This document shows, piece after piece, positions 1 to 12,214 of a stretch of 64,000 bases of DNA; positions within the stretch are counted from its first letter, which is position 1; every line of letters starts with the position of its first letter. The notes under the pieces were generated by a model. The model was not told the origin of the DNA. It ran no database searches and was given only the letters and a program-made list of their open reading frames with translations. The DNA is taken from assembly GCF_000264905.1 (NCBI RefSeq), contig NW_006763133.1, positions 1,994,329-2,058,328 on the forward strand, read 5' to 3'. This DNA is from Stereum hirsutum FP-91666 SS1 (lineage: Eukaryota; Basidiomycota; Agaricomycetes; Russulales; Stereaceae). The position numbers were made by a program, and so were the translations under genes.

Positions 1-1440
1 GTCGAGGGTGGAAAGAGTCTCTTCCATGTTGGACCGAGCGGGAGAGATGGTGGCGATGATGCAAGTCTTCGTGCGGCCTCCGAGCGAGTCTTGGAGAAGA
101 CGGGTGAGTTTCGATTCACTATATCAAACCAACAAGCAGTTAGCCACCATTTTTGGAACGGAAACACGGTAGTATTACCGATATGGAATGTGAGAGCCTC
201 GTTCAACAAGAGCGTTGATCACTCGACCAAGGGTCAACAAACTTTGATTGATCATTCCAGCCTCGCGCGCGCGCTTGTTCTCCGCACCAGACCTCCCGAT
301 GTTCTCCGAACCAGCCAGATCAACGAGGTTCATCTTCCCCACCCTCAACAGATCCTCACCCATGCTCGATGTCTCCTTCGTATGTATGGTGATAGAAAAA
401 ACGGAATGTGAACGACTGGAGTGGTCGTTGAATTTGGTGGCGGCGATCTGGCGACGGTGACTACCCTTGACGAGCAGCGCCAACGCATCCTGGGCATCCT
501 TGACAGCAGTCTCCTCCAGACCCTGAATAAATACGCCCTTCTTAGCTGCGTCGTCAAAAATCTTGAGTCCTCCCGCGGGAGGATTGGTATCTCTGGTGCC
601 CATTCCCATCGGCTGTATGGACCCTGCGGGTACGGAAAATTCTGAGGCGAGGAGGTCCCGAAGCTCTTCGTTGTAAAGTTCGACGTAGGAGATCTTGACG
701 CTGTAGTCTGCATTGGAGTCTTCAAGTTGGTGAAAGAGACGGAAGAGAACGCGAGGGATCATTCCTGCTTGGGCATTGGGATTGCCCATCGGAGTCGTGC
801 CGAGGTCTCCCTGCATGGTATATCTACAGGAACCGATTATCAGGACGCAAACATACATGAGGCGACGAAATACGTACGTTTTACCAGTGCCAGTTTGACC
901 ATACGCAAACAGTGTGCAATTGTAGCCCAGTAGTACCTCTTCTAACATAGGGCTCACGACCTCTTGATAAATCATGGCCTGATCGGCCTCAGGGCCAAAC
1001 ACGGCATCAAATGGATAGGTTCTTGTAGGCGGTAGAGTAACGACACCGAGTCCAGTAGAAGGTGAGGCCGTTTCAATCGTCACAGATTGACTCCGAGCGC
1101 CAGACGTTGTAACGATGATAGGTGAATTCTCCTGCACCTCGCGGTCCGACCGTCGTCTACAACGCATAACGACCTGGATGTGAGATTCCGAATCGTCTCG
1201 ATGTTGTGATTGAGCGAGTTGTGATCTGGACTGAGAGCCCTGCGCCATTGTGGGGGGTAATATGGATGATGTTGAGTCAAAAGCATCTTCTGATGGAGTA
1301 CTGAGGCCTGAACGAGTGCTGGGCGGTTTCGCGATGATAGAGCGTGGCCTTGAGGCGTGCGAGGTTGTTCCCGATGGTGGACCCATCGACTGCGACGTCA
1401 GGGGGCGGCTACGAGGGACACCCGGTCGTCGGGTCGCCAT
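1..1440 (-). CDS. Kinesin-5 (BimC/Cin8/Eg5-type) motor protein, 3' part beyond the window
   Basis: Mitotic plus-end motor of the kinesin-5 family; in this family a bipolar tetramer slides spindle microtubules apart. The ATG at 1440 opens a basic, Ser/Pro-rich N-terminal extension of about 95 residues. The motor domain follows: [15 protein letters not shown]-loop (split by an intron at 824-877), switch [12 protein letters not shown], switch [22 protein letters not shown], then [19 protein letters not shown] after a second intron at 119-178. The [11 protein letters not shown] stretch after switch II is characteristic of kinesin-5 rather than kinesin-1. Only the motor domain is inside the window; stalk, tail and BimC box lie to the left of base 1. 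The start shares a 245-bp divergent promoter with ELF1. Family call is firm, exact orthology is inferred. Confidence 0.9.
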
Positions 1441-1685
1441 GTTGTTATCGCTGAGAAATAGGACGAGTAATTAGCGCTAGGTAGGGGCGGGACTGGGGCG
1501 GGCGACGGCGACGGGCGAGAGGAAGAAACGTGAAGACACAGGGAATGGCCTAATCGGGCGAATAACTCGTTCAACCTCGCTACGCGGTCGCCACGTGACG
1601 GCGTTTCAGCCACGCGAGCCGTTGTGGCGCTCTCAGGTATAGGCCTCCTCACGCTCACGTACCTCCATCACGCTCGGCGTCGACG
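1441..1685. promoter_or_regulatory. Divergent promoter between kinesin-5 and ELF1
   Basis: Only 245 bp separate the two opposing start codons, so both promoters and 5' leaders must fit here. The stretch holds a CACGTG E-box palindrome at 1592-1597, a possible site for a Cbf1/USF-type bHLH factor, and no clear TATA box. Sharing is inferred from geometry. Confidence 0.5.
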
Positions 1686-2135
1686 ATGGGCAAACGGAAG
1701 AAGTCCTCTCGCAAGCCAACTGGCCCAAAGAAGAAGACCCCGCTTGGTATATCTTTGTTTAGATACTGTCTACGTATTTGTCTAACGTATCACGGCACCT
1801 ATGCAGACACCACCTTCACCTGTCTCTTCTGCCACCATGACAACTCTGTAACAGTCAAACTAGACAGAAAAGAGGGTATTGCGCAGCTCGTGTGCCGCGT
1901 GTGCGACCAGAGGTACCAAAGTAAAGTCAATCGTGAGTGATCCTTCGCTTTCGCCACATTGCTCTCGAGCTCACACTTGTACCCACAAGACCTCACGGAA
2001 CCGATAGACATCTACTCCGAATGGATAGATGCTGCAGACGCAGCGGATAAAGAGCAGACTACTCCTCGCCGTCCCGTAGCATCCTCCAGTAGACCAAGAC
2101 CTGCACCTCCGTCGATAGGCAGCGATGATGATTGA
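1686..2135 (+). CDS. ELF1: Transcription elongation factor ELF1 homologue
   Basis: Small zinc-ribbon transcription elongation factor that travels with RNA polymerase II on chromatin. Three exons (1686-1746, 1807-1932, 1990-2135) add up to 333 nt, encoding 110 residues, which fits the family. The N-terminus is the conserved basic tail MGKRKKSSRKPTGPKKK. The zinc ribbon reads FTCLFCHHDNSVTVKLD and LVCRVCDQRYQSKVN, supplying two CxxC pairs, and is followed by the hallmark HLTEPIDIYSEW. The C-terminal tail is short, acidic and Ser-rich (ends GSDDD), which is common in fungi. Both introns are GT-AG and keep the frame. It is transcribed away from kinesin-5 and toward kinesin-1. Confidence 0.95.
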
Positions 2136-2571
2136 TTGGTACCTTGGACCACCATTCTCCAGTTTTCGTTGTTTTTACCTTTATCAAATTTCATTTCCAT
2201 CGTCTCACATCGCATTGCATGTATTTCCTACGTATGATCAGCCTGATAATGCTATTTCGCACATATCGTAAACGCTTTCCGAGCATATAGAGCCTCGCCA
2301 CTTCGGCTGAGGGTGTATGCTGAGCAAAACAAAGGCAAACAAGGTCCACCACACGCCTTCACGACAGACAGGCTTCGTGCCGTTTCTGCATTGTCCTCAC
2401 CAGCAACGGTTGGTCCTTCTTCGGACTCTCCAGGACACGACCACATCACCATCGACCTTTTAGATCTCTTTCACCTCGGCTTGCCGCATCTCTTCTTTCT
2501 CTGCGTCTTTCATCGATACACTCACCGTCCCGCTAGGCCACAGCGCCTCTCGATAGACCTTACGCGTGACG
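2136..2571. other. Intergenic: ELF1 3' end and kinesin-1 promoter
   Basis: No gene recognised. The first part is AT-rich and should be the ELF1 3' UTR. The stretch 2440-2560 is C/T-rich and lies directly upstream of the kinesin-1 start, as expected of a fungal 5' leader. Short open frames on both strands here show no protein-like features. Confidence 0.5.
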
Positions 2572-5500
2572 ATGGCTTCCAACATCAAGGTCATCTGTCG
2601 GTTAGTATACTGTCTTAAACGGACATCGCGTGCCCGGATCCGTCAGGGACTAACGGACACTCATTGGCGTGCTGTAGATTTCGACCTCCTAATTCCATCG
2701 AACAAAGAGAAGGCTCTGAGATCGTAGTGGCCTTCGATGAGAACCTGCAGACCGTCCAACTGCGCTCGGCGCAATTAGGCTCAGGACCAGAGAGGGATGG
2801 TTTCACATTCGACAGGGTGTTCCCTATGGGGACGAAGCAGGAGGAAGTCTTCAACTACGGTGTCAAAGAGTACGTTTTATATTGCGCGGTCGAACGTCTA
2901 CTGCTACTAATTCGCGCCACGGCTTCATAGTATTGTGGCAGGTTAGCACATCTTCTGTAATTTACCCGACTGGATGCCTCTTCTATCCTGCTGACAATGG
3001 TGTGCAGATGTATTGGATGGTTACAATGGAACGGTGTTCGCGTACGGTCAGACTGGTAGTGGAAAGACATTCACGATGATGGTGCGTTTATCGACCCATC
3101 ATCTGTCCTTTTTCGATATTCAAGATGCATTTAGGGTGCCGACATCGACTCGCCCGAGCTGGCAGGTATTATACCACGTATAACGGAACAGATTTTCCAG
3201 TCTATCGTCGAATCGGACGCGCATCTAGAATATTTCGTGAAGGTTTCGTACATGGAGATCTATCTAGAACGCATCAGGGATCTGCTTCAACGTGCGTATA
3301 TCGCCCCATCTGTCCACATATAACACTATGTTTGGTCTAACGGATATCGATGGCTGACGCGTCGCGTGGCGGTCTGACGTCTCTAGCGCAGAACGATAAT
3401 TTGCAAGTGCATGAAGAGAAGTCGAAAGGTGTATACGTGAAAAATTTGTCGGATTACTATGTCAGCAGTGCGCAAGAGGTGTATGAGATCATGAGGCAAG
3501 GAGGCGCTGCTCGAGTGGTCACATCAACCAGTGGGTGATTTTCTCTGTGATCCCTCTCATCCGCGTCCTCTATCGTCGTGATGTTTACGCATTGTATACG
3601 CAGACATGAATGCCGAATCTTCACGGTCGCATTCCATCTTCCTCATAACTATCAGTCAACGGAACACAGAGACAGGGGCACAGAAAACGGGTAACCTTTA
3701 TCTCGTGGATTTGGCTGGTTCGGAGAAGGTAGGCAAGACTGGTGCTTCCGGTCAAACCCTGGAGGAGGCAAAGAAGATCAACAAGTCTCTCTCTGCCCTC
3801 GGTATGGTCATCAATGCATTGACGGACAACAAAGTACGCCTGTCTCTAGTAACCCGTCCTCAACCCGACTAACATATTTCACTTGCTAGATCAAACACAT
3901 TCCTTACCGAGATTCGAAACTTACGCGTATCCTCCAAGAGTCTCTGGGTGGTAACTCCCGAACAACCCTCATCATCAATTGTTCTCCTGCCTCCTACAAC
4001 GAAGCCGAAACCCTCGGTACCCTCCGATTCGGTATCCGTGCCAAATCCATCAAGAACACCGCACGCGTCAACGCCGAACTCTCCCCCGCCGAACTCAAAT
4101 CACTCCTCCAGAAGGCGAAAGTCGCGAACGAATCCTACTCGAAGACCCTCGCCGCCCTCGAGGCCGAGCTCGCCATCTGGCGGTCGGGAGGCCACGTCGA
4201 TCCCGCGGACTACGCCAGCGCGGAGAAGGCGCAAAGTGGTGCCGCACCACCGAAGAAGACTCCCGCTTCGCCTACGCCATCGACGCCTGCTGCTAGCAGT
4301 AGGAGCATGACCCCTGTCAACCCGGTCGTGGAGGGTCTTAAGGAGTTGGACAGCAGGCCGCAGACGCCTACGGTTGTTGGGCTGGATAAGGATGAGAGGG
4401 AGGAGTTCTTGAAGAGGGAGAACGAGTTGAGCGACCAGTTGGGTGAAAGGGAGAGGGCGTTGGAGGCTGCCGAGAAGTTGGTGAAGGAGTTGAAGGAGGA
4501 GCTTGCGTTCTTGAAAGAGCAGGATGCTGCGTCTTCTAAGGTGCGTTACATTCTTCTCGAGGGTCGTATATTCGGATTGCTGATGTGGATGGCACCCATT
4601 TGTAGGAGAACAAAGCGATGTCGGCTAAACTCAACGAGCTTCGCCTGCAACTCGAGAGGCTCGACTATGACAACAAGGAGAGCGTGATCACCATCGACAT
4701 CCTCAAGGAGCAGAACGCTGATGCGAAGAGCGAGCTTGATGAGTTGAAGAAGACTATCGCCGAGCTCAGGTCTTCTCAGAAGGACATGTCTACTGAAGAC
4801 AAGGAGAAGCGCAAGCAGGAGAAGATGGCCCTCATGATGGCCCAGTTCGATGCTGTGAGTCTTGTTTCGATGTTTAGCCTCTGTACGCATCTCAAACGTT
4901 TGTCCGTTTCTCTAGCAAGGCACGTTTTCCGAGAAGGATGAGCAGCTGCGACAAATCCTCGCGAAGCTTGACACCATTGACTCTGAGACTGGTGTTTCGA
5001 CTCTGACCGTCGAGGACATTACCCAAGTCAGGAGACAGCTGGCGGAGGGACAATCGCTCATTCGTGAGACTGTTGACCGTCTGAGGCAGAAGCAAGAGGA
5101 GGGCGATATGACGACGAGGAGGAAGGATGAGCTGGAGAGTCGGTTAGCTTCTCTGGAGGCTGAGTATGAGGAGCTCCTCGGTAAGCGCTCATGATCCTGG
5201 AGTGATGCGCCCCTTGGGTACTGATAAGATCCCCATCGACAGAGAAAACTATTCACGACGAGGAGACGAGCAATGTCGACATCGGAGAGACTATGGCTGA
5301 GCTTAAGGTATGCCGTCATTCCGTCTTTGTTGTGGCACGAATCCCTCAACCAAGTCGTTATCTACAGAACAAGCTCGAAGCTCAGTATGCCGCGAAGCGT
5401 GATGCCCACGTTGGCGAGGTCGCAGATCTTAAGCAACAGATTGAGATGAAGAGCAACGAGATTCGTAGCCTGAATGCATCGATTGACAGTCTCAAGGGCG

Positions 5501-6559
5501 TGAACGAGGAACTTAAGGTTCGTGCTTCTCAGCAATTTTTTTGTCACACGCCTCTCGCTCACCTGAACTTTTCAGCGTGCGTTTGCCGTCACTTCTGCCG
5601 GCATCGAGGGCGGGAAGAACCTCGCCGAGAGTGCTCAAGATCTCGAGCGAACTCGCAAGGCTATCAACGTTCAGCTCGCGGAGTTCGATGGTGTGAAGAA
5701 GTCTCTCATGCGTGATCTCCAGAACCGTTGCGAGAAGGTCAGTATCACACATCCCTTCGGTTATTTGATAAGTTTCTTACCATATTTGTTCATGATGTGC
5801 ATAGGTTGTCGAGCTCGAGATCCAGCTCGACGAGATTAAGGAGCAGTACAACAACGTCATCCGTAACAGCAACTCCAAGGCGCAGCAGAAGAAGATGGCC
5901 TTCTTGGAGCGCAACCTCGAGCAGCTCACCCTCGTGCAGAAACAGGTTCGTCCGCCTTCCTCCTGCCTCCCTTTTATCCTCGATCGGTCTCACTCCGTCG
6001 TAACGACATTTAATTGACGCTTTGATTTGTTGCAATTGTCTCGCAGCTCGTGGATCAGAACTCGGCATTGAAGAAAGAGGCCGGCATCGCCGAGCGCAAG
6101 TTGCTCGCTCGCAATGAGCGGATACAGAACCTCGAGGCGCTCTTGCAAGACGCGGATCGTCGACTTGCCATCCAGAACCAGAAGTTCGAGGCGCAATTGA
6201 CGGCCGTCAAGGACAGGTTGGATCAGGCTCGGGGTAAGCTCTCCATTCGCGTGGTCTGTGTTGGTTTTCTGCGTCCTGATGGGCATTTCGTATCTTCACA
6301 GCTCAAAAAGCTGCCGCCACATCGTCTCTCAGCTTCGGTCGCATTGCGAAGCCACTGCGGGGAGGTGGAGGTGCGCCCACTGCCGGGGGTCCTACGCCTA
6401 TCTCTGGTGGCCAGTCGGGGAACCCACTTTCGAGGCTACAGAACGAAGAAGGGTAAGTCTCCGCCTGTTCATCTCCGTTACTTCTTATCCTTATGATCGT
6501 TCTCTTGTGGTTTCAGCTCTGGCAAGCGGGCATCTTGGTTCTTCAATTCACGATCATGA
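2572..6559 (+). CDS. Kinesin-1 heavy chain (conventional kinesin)
   Basis: Plus-end microtubule motor for vesicle and organelle transport, important in hyphal tip growth. The start [15 protein letters not shown] is the usual fungal kinesin-1 N-terminus. The motor shows [15 protein letters not shown] (P-loop), [13 protein letters not shown] (switch I), [20 protein letters not shown] (switch II) and [20 protein letters not shown] long heptad-rich stalk follows. The tail carries [17 protein letters not shown], the IAK autoinhibition motif followed by a Gly-rich stretch, as in Neurospora NKin. I count about 14 introns; one exon in the motor (2931-2941) is only 11 nt. The stop is at 6557-6559 after [11 protein letters not shown]. 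Estimated length is 950-1000 residues. No light-chain-binding region was looked for, since fungal kinesin-1 normally lacks light chains. Confidence 0.93.
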
Positions 6560-6780
6560 GCGGTCGCTCTTGCCCATGTCTGAAGATGTGTCCTGCCCTC
6601 GTCGTTCGCTTTGAGTTCTGCCTGCTACATTGACATCGCTGGTCCTCACCATCCAAGTTACCCATTGCTGGTTGTACGCTGTTATACTACATCTACCCAC
6701 GGCCAGGATTCCTACTCTCGTTACAGCTCCATCCCATCTTCCTTTCCATTCCCCGCTGGATTCATATAATTAATTTGCCT

Positions 6781-7388
6781 CTACATACCCCATCGCCACC
6801 TCGTGATCTCTTTTCTCCTTTTGGTTGGATTGATATACGGTAGGGCCGGAGGTCGGTATCCTTTGCCAGGAGCAGCCTGGGCCGCCTGTTCAAGTAGTGC
6901 CCTGAGGGGGTCACTCTCAGGCTGAAGAGTTCGTGCTGAATTTGAGTGAAACGGTGACGCCGACGGCCCAGACAAAGATGATTTCCTTCATAGTGGTTTG
7001 TACCTGCCAGGTGAAACTTTCATCTGAATCTGTATAGCCAGCAAAGTTCCAGCGAGAAGTCGATGGGTAAGAGCCCCGGTGTCCTCTTCCGAAGTTAGAA
7101 TGGTATCTCGTGCATGAAGTTGTGGCCTCATGAGCGGCAGTGAGCCATGGAGCCGTCTGATCCCCGTCTTCCTGAACGAGAAGAAGGTGGTACTTACGCG
7201 GGGTTTCGAGAGGAGCAGGGACGAGTACGGAAGAAGCGATTCGAAATTGATTGAGTAACGCGGCGCGGGGGTTGGCGGATGAAAAAAGGCTCCGCTGGGG
7301 GAGGCCGAGACCCGAAGGTTGGCGAGAATAAGGACAGATCGGGAGATCGACCCTCCGTCCACGAGGGCGCTTCCGCCACCGTGAGCAT
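6781..7388 (-). CDS. Small protein of unknown function (model uncertain)
   Basis: Not recognised. A minus-strand frame runs from about 7445 with no ATG until 7388 (MLTVAEAPSWTEG), so an upstream exon is possible. It continues to SNRFFRTRPC. A donor at gtaagtacc near 7197 with an acceptor 41 nt on keeps the frame into LHGSLPLMRPQLHARDTILT and a helical stretch HRLLAGTLLAIQIQMKVSPG. A second intron then leads to DPLRALLEQAAQAAPGKGY and the basic end KRRKEITRWRWGM, with the stop at 6781-6783. The R/S/F-rich start looks like a possible mitochondrial presequence, and a small mitochondrial protein would fit, but this is a guess. The gene is convergent with kinesin-1 and divergent from the PUF gene. 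Intron 2 has no ideal acceptor in frame. Confidence 0.4.
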
Positions 7389-8229
7389 CAAAAGTGTATC
7401 AAAGACGCTTTCTGATACAGCGGTGGTTCCAAAGAAGCTGCTCACGGGCCCACGCGGACGGCGATCTTTGTTGAACTGGAGAAAACCGGGAGGACTTTGG
7501 AGCGTGAGGCGAAGCGAGTAAAGAATTGGGGAGCAAGAAGGACCAGGAGAATGCAGCCTGAACCCGGGCGAGACGGAAAGGCGGGAGGGTGTCTGAGGAA
7601 AATGAGGAAGTTCTCGAAGCGGGATGATTGGCTTCTTTTAGGTTGGGAAGCCAGACACGGAGACTTGGGCGGGGCGGTGAACCATCGAGGCTGTGCGCTC
7701 TTACGACGCGAAGCTTCCGTCAACGGGCGCTTTCGACGTACGTTTGCGGAGGCAAATTTCGGCCTACCCGCCATATTGTCCATCAATTTCCCCTCAATTT
7801 CCATTCTCTTCCTCGGTCTTCCTGACGCGTTCCCTTTACGCGTTCGCATCGTGGTTGGCTTTATTGCCGGTCCTCCTGCTCCTCCCCCCGTCACTCATTG
7901 TCTCTAGTCCCTTTTGTTCCTTTTGTGCACAGTCTCTTTTCAACTATTCGTACACTCCTCCTACTGCTCCAACAGTACGTCTCTCTTTCTCCTTTTTACG
8001 CATATTTACGGCCTATTGTCGTCATCGCATCACTGCAAAGGCTACCGCCTTTCAAGAAGTCAATGCACGAGTTAAACACGACCTTTCTTGCCAGCCTAAT
8101 TTCATAAACAAAAGCCCGTAAACTGCTTTTAATTTTCGAAACTTCTTCTCGCTGTGAGTGCGTAATTCACCCCCATCTCCAATCTTGTATCTGAACTGCA
8201 CTCGCACTTCTTCTATGACAGTCCTTGCC
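7389..8229. promoter_or_regulatory. Promoter and long pyrimidine-rich leader of the PUF gene
   Basis: About 840 bp without a convincing gene. From about 7780 to 8220 the plus strand is strongly C/T-rich, typical of a long fungal 5' leader. A minus-strand open frame at 7442-7894 is very basic, starts without an ATG and is not supported. The left part must also hold the promoter of the small minus-strand gene. Confidence 0.4.
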
Positions 8230-11200
8230 ATGGCCGCCAGTAGTGACCCTACCTCTCGCAAACCTTCTGGCTCGTCCTCTCGTTCTGGCGGTCACTCCCC
8301 CTCCGGTTCACCAGGCGATGTTCGTTTCTCGAAACCTTCTGATCTGCGCCTATGTCGGTCTGACGACCCGTCGTGCTATTCTTTTTAGATTCAAGGCCAA
8401 CGCAAGCACACAGGAAACAACATGCTAGGAGTCGGAATGGGTACGCCTAGAGGATTGAACAATGGCTGGCAGGTGCGTCCCTTTGTCCGACAGTCTCTTT
8501 CCGTCCGGTCTCTTAATTACTTTCGTTATGCAGAGCTGGGGGACGAACACTCCATACAAGCGCGGTGCTTCCATCTCCTCCGCTGCGGGTGTACTAGAAC
8601 TTTCGAGTGTGCAAGGAGACGGTAACCACAGTTGGGCTTCGGCGCGTTCGGCGAGTGGGACTTGGGAGGACGCGAACGGTAGCCCTCAAAAGGCTGAGTA
8701 CGGACAGCTCGTGAGTCCACTTTTTCTGCGTCCCAGTCGGATTTCTTCATAATTTTTCGTTACGCTACAGAGAACACCGCATAGTGCTGGCTTCCCGAAT
8801 ACTCGCGTGGTACGTTCGACTTCGCGCGTGAATTCGTCATAGTTCTTGGTAAGGTAACATTTACATAATTTGCAGGACGACCGATCGCCCGGTTTAGCGA
8901 AGCCCAGTCATTTCTCTCCGCAACGTTTTGACAACGGTGTAAATAAAGACTCTGCCGTTCCTCGCTATGCCTCTGCGGCCTCTCCCCCCTTCGGCTCGTC
9001 ATCTCCCTACTCCGGCCAGCAAGCCCCGCAGAACTCCACCGTGGCTTACGATCCCATGCAGACCTCGACCATCGTCGAGAATGAGCTTACCCTCGGCCTA
9101 CGTGGCATGGCCGTCGAGGACGACTATGGGGCTGCTCAGCAGGGCGGTGCGTACCGTCAACAGACCTCTGGGAACCAGCCTTCCTCCGCTGGCGGGCATG
9201 GCCATCCGTCACTACCACCTATCCGCGCGCCGGTTCACATACAGCAGTCGCGGGGCCCATACAGCGCGTACGGACAGGCTGATTATGCCCAGTACTACAC
9301 GGGGCAACCCATAGGTCAGTACCCTTACGTGAATTGTGTGTACACTTGCCCATGCTGACCGCGCTATCGTAGACCCTTCCGTTTATGCCTCGTCGTCGGT
9401 GAGCACCGGTACATCCCCAGCGAGTGTATACAATTCCGTAAGCCTCCCCTCTTTTCGCATGATCGTCGGGCTTGGCTTCTGATGCTAACACGTCTTCTAT
9501 ATTACTATAGCCTGCGATGTACTTCGACTACTCTGGTTCAGGGAGAGCCCCTGTATATTATCCCGCCCAACCTATGGTATATCATCGCGCTCCCGCTATG
9601 CCATCGCCCATGCTGACCCCGCAGCTTCCCGCCGCCGTGCCCGCAACGCTGGCGGACAAGAAGCGCGAGATGCAGGTATATAATTAAACTTTCGCTTGTG
9701 TGATCCGCCGGTCCACTCACGCGTATCTTAAATGCGTAGTACAATGTTCAGCAACACCAGCAACTGTCGTCGCAAGGGCTTGTCTACCCAGGACTCCGGT
9801 CCTCGCCCTCGCCACATCAGTCGTATGCCCCTGCTATCGACTACGCGTCTCAGATGCCTTTAATGCTCCCTGGGGCTACGATGTATGGGGGTGTCAATGC
9901 TCAAGCGATGCACATGTACCATCAAGGCGTTAACCCCGGCCGTCGTAAGGAACACGGTGGCGTCGCGTTGCGGAGTCCTTTGTTGGATGAGTTCCGCGCG
10001 AATAAGGCTCGCAAGTGGGAACTCAGGGTGAGCAGCGTCGGTCTACATATGATGCGCCTTCCAGCGCTGATCCTCGGCCGCCGCCCTAAATAGGACATTC
10101 AAGGCCACGTTGTCGAGTTTAGCGGTGACCAGCACGGTTCTCGTTTTATTCAGCAGAAACTGGAGTCGGCCTCTAGCGAGGAGAAGCAATTTGTGTTTGA
10201 TGAGATCGTTCCGTCCAACGCACTAGCGTTGATTCAAGATGTTTTCGGCAACTATGTAAGCCGCGTTTCTCTTGTACTTACTCCTCTGCATTGCTAATAT
10301 GATGAGATACACAGGTTATTCAAAAGCTATTCGAACATGGCACCCAGGTGCAAAAAACTGTATTGGCTACATCTATGGAGACCCACATCCTCTCTCTGTC
10401 TCTGCAAATGTATGGTTGTCGTGTTGTACAGAAGGTATGTTGTCCAGTTCATGCCAGAAGCCACGAGCCTCCGTCTTGAACGAGATTCTTCTTCGTGACT
10501 TAGGCCGTAGAGTATATACTGCCCGAGCAGCAAAGTATATTTGTCAAGGAACTCGAGCCCCATGTTCTCCGATGCGTCAAGGATGCCAACGGCAACCATG
10601 TAAGTTCATCTACTTGACACTGCCTCATGCCCGTGTTGATTTGCTTCCGTTGTTCCGTTGTGATAGGTTATTCAGAAGTTAATCGAGCGCGTCGCTCCGG
10701 AACGCCTCGGCTTCGTCCCTTCTTTCCAAGGCCACGTATGGGAACTGTCTACCCATCCGTACGGGTGCCGCGTCCTGCAACGATGCTTCGAACACCTTGC
10801 GGAGGATCAGACTCGCCCATTGCTTGAAGAGCTTCACAAGCACACGCGGAATCTGATGCAGGACCAGTTCGGGGTGAGTTTAAGATGTTGTTACCGCACT
10901 ATCTCCGCCTAATCTTTGTCTATCGTCTACAGAACTACGTTATCCAGTATGTTCTCGAGCATGGCAAGCCGCAGGACAGGAACTTGATCATCAACCAGCT
11001 TCGGGGCCAGATGATGGCGATGTCCCGTCACAAGTTCGCCTCCAACGTGTGCGAGAAGGCCCTCGTCACCGCGGACTCGGCCAGTCGGCGACAGCTTATT
11101 GACGAGATCATGGTTCCCCGCCACGACGGTGCCAGTCCTATCATCACCATGATGAAGGACCAGTACGCTAGTAAGCTCTTCCTTTTTTTAAGAAAACACC

Positions 11201-11496
11201 GCATTCTGTGCTCATACAAGGCTTCTGCAGACTACGTCCTTCAGCGTGCCATGGTCGTCGCAGAGGGTGACCAACGCGATGAGCTCTTGAGCAAGGTCAG
11301 GCCTCAATTGAACAGCATGCGCCGGTATTCGACCGCATACAGCAAGCATCTCACTTCCAGTACGTCTTATATTAGCCCCCTTCATGGGTGGGAAATGTTG
11401 CTGATTTTCCTTCCAGTCGAGCGCCTGCTGGAGAAGTGCACCGTTAAAGCTGGCGGCGAGGCTCCTCGCGCTTCAGAAGGTACCGAGGCTGCCTAA
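8230..11496 (+). CDS. Pumilio-family RNA-binding protein (Puf3/PUM1-type)
   Basis: Post-transcriptional regulator that binds UGUA-containing 3' UTRs. The start is the CCATGG context at 8230; an in-frame ATG at 8215 is the alternative. A Ser/Gly/Gln/Tyr-rich disordered N-terminus precedes a C-terminal PUF domain, assembled from several exons. The eight repeat helices read [63 protein letters not shown] and ANYVLQRAM. The base-contacting residues of all eight repeats are those of human PUM1 and yeast Puf3, so a UGUAnAUA element is the predicted target. After repeat 8 come [20 protein letters not shown] and a short Ala/Glu tail. The short linker [20 protein letters not shown] before repeat 1 is also typical of PUM/Puf3. 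The gene has many introns, several in the N-terminal half. Confidence 0.93.
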
Positions 11497-12214
11497 TTTT
11501 TCTTCTTGTTTTCGCTCTGTCTCGTCGATGGCTTCTTCCAATTCTTGCCGCTCCTCGTTTTCCGTTTGTTCGGCTTACTTCTCGCAATGCTACACTACTG
11601 CACTTTCGTTTAGCATCTCACTCGCAATCTTGCTCTGCAACATCTCATCACTCTTCATAATACGCTCCCCTTCCTTGTCGGATATCAACCTGCATACATA
11701 CGAACGCTGGACAATTTCTCCTTCGTTCCTGGCTTCTTGGATATTTCTCCACTCACGTTTGCTCGCTTGCTATCATACTTGGAATCCGTTTAGTACACCC
11801 TGTTTGTCTCGCACATCGTTCATTGCCCGCATCGTCTCAACCGTACCGTATACCTTATTGCTGGTCGCACATCGCATTGACATCCACTCATCCCATCTAT
11901 AATATACTAGCATCCAGTTTTACTGCTCTCCATAATGATATGAGTGAACGCCTCGAGGCGTAGATCTGAGAGGTTGAACAACTTCCGAGTCGAGGAGTTC
12001 TGCTTCACGCGGCCGGAGGGCTGATGTGGAGGGTATGACGTGAAGAGTGGAACCAGATTGGATATACGTGTCACGCAAACTACGACAAACAATCGTCAAA
12101 GTCGGCGGGCGCGTTCTACGAGCGCGTACAGAGCACTCCCGGGCCCTGCCTCTTCACTCTTTCGTCGTCTTCTATCTCTTATTGAAGGTCGACGCACCCA
12201 TTGACGGGTTCAGA
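11497..12214. other. Intergenic: PUF 3' UTR and SEC16 promoter
   Basis: 718 bp with no recognised gene. From 11500 to 11900 the plus strand is T/C-rich, as expected of a 3' UTR, and its open frame (11528-11902) is low in complexity. The region 11940-12200 is the likely SEC16 promoter and leader; it contains the GC-rich stretch cgggcgcgttctacgagcgc. Confidence 0.4.

Noticed and set aside
7442..7894. Basic minus-strand frame upstream of the PUF gene
   Set aside because: Very Arg-rich with a GTG opening; it mirrors the pyrimidine-rich PUF leader and has no splice link to the small gene at 6781-7388.
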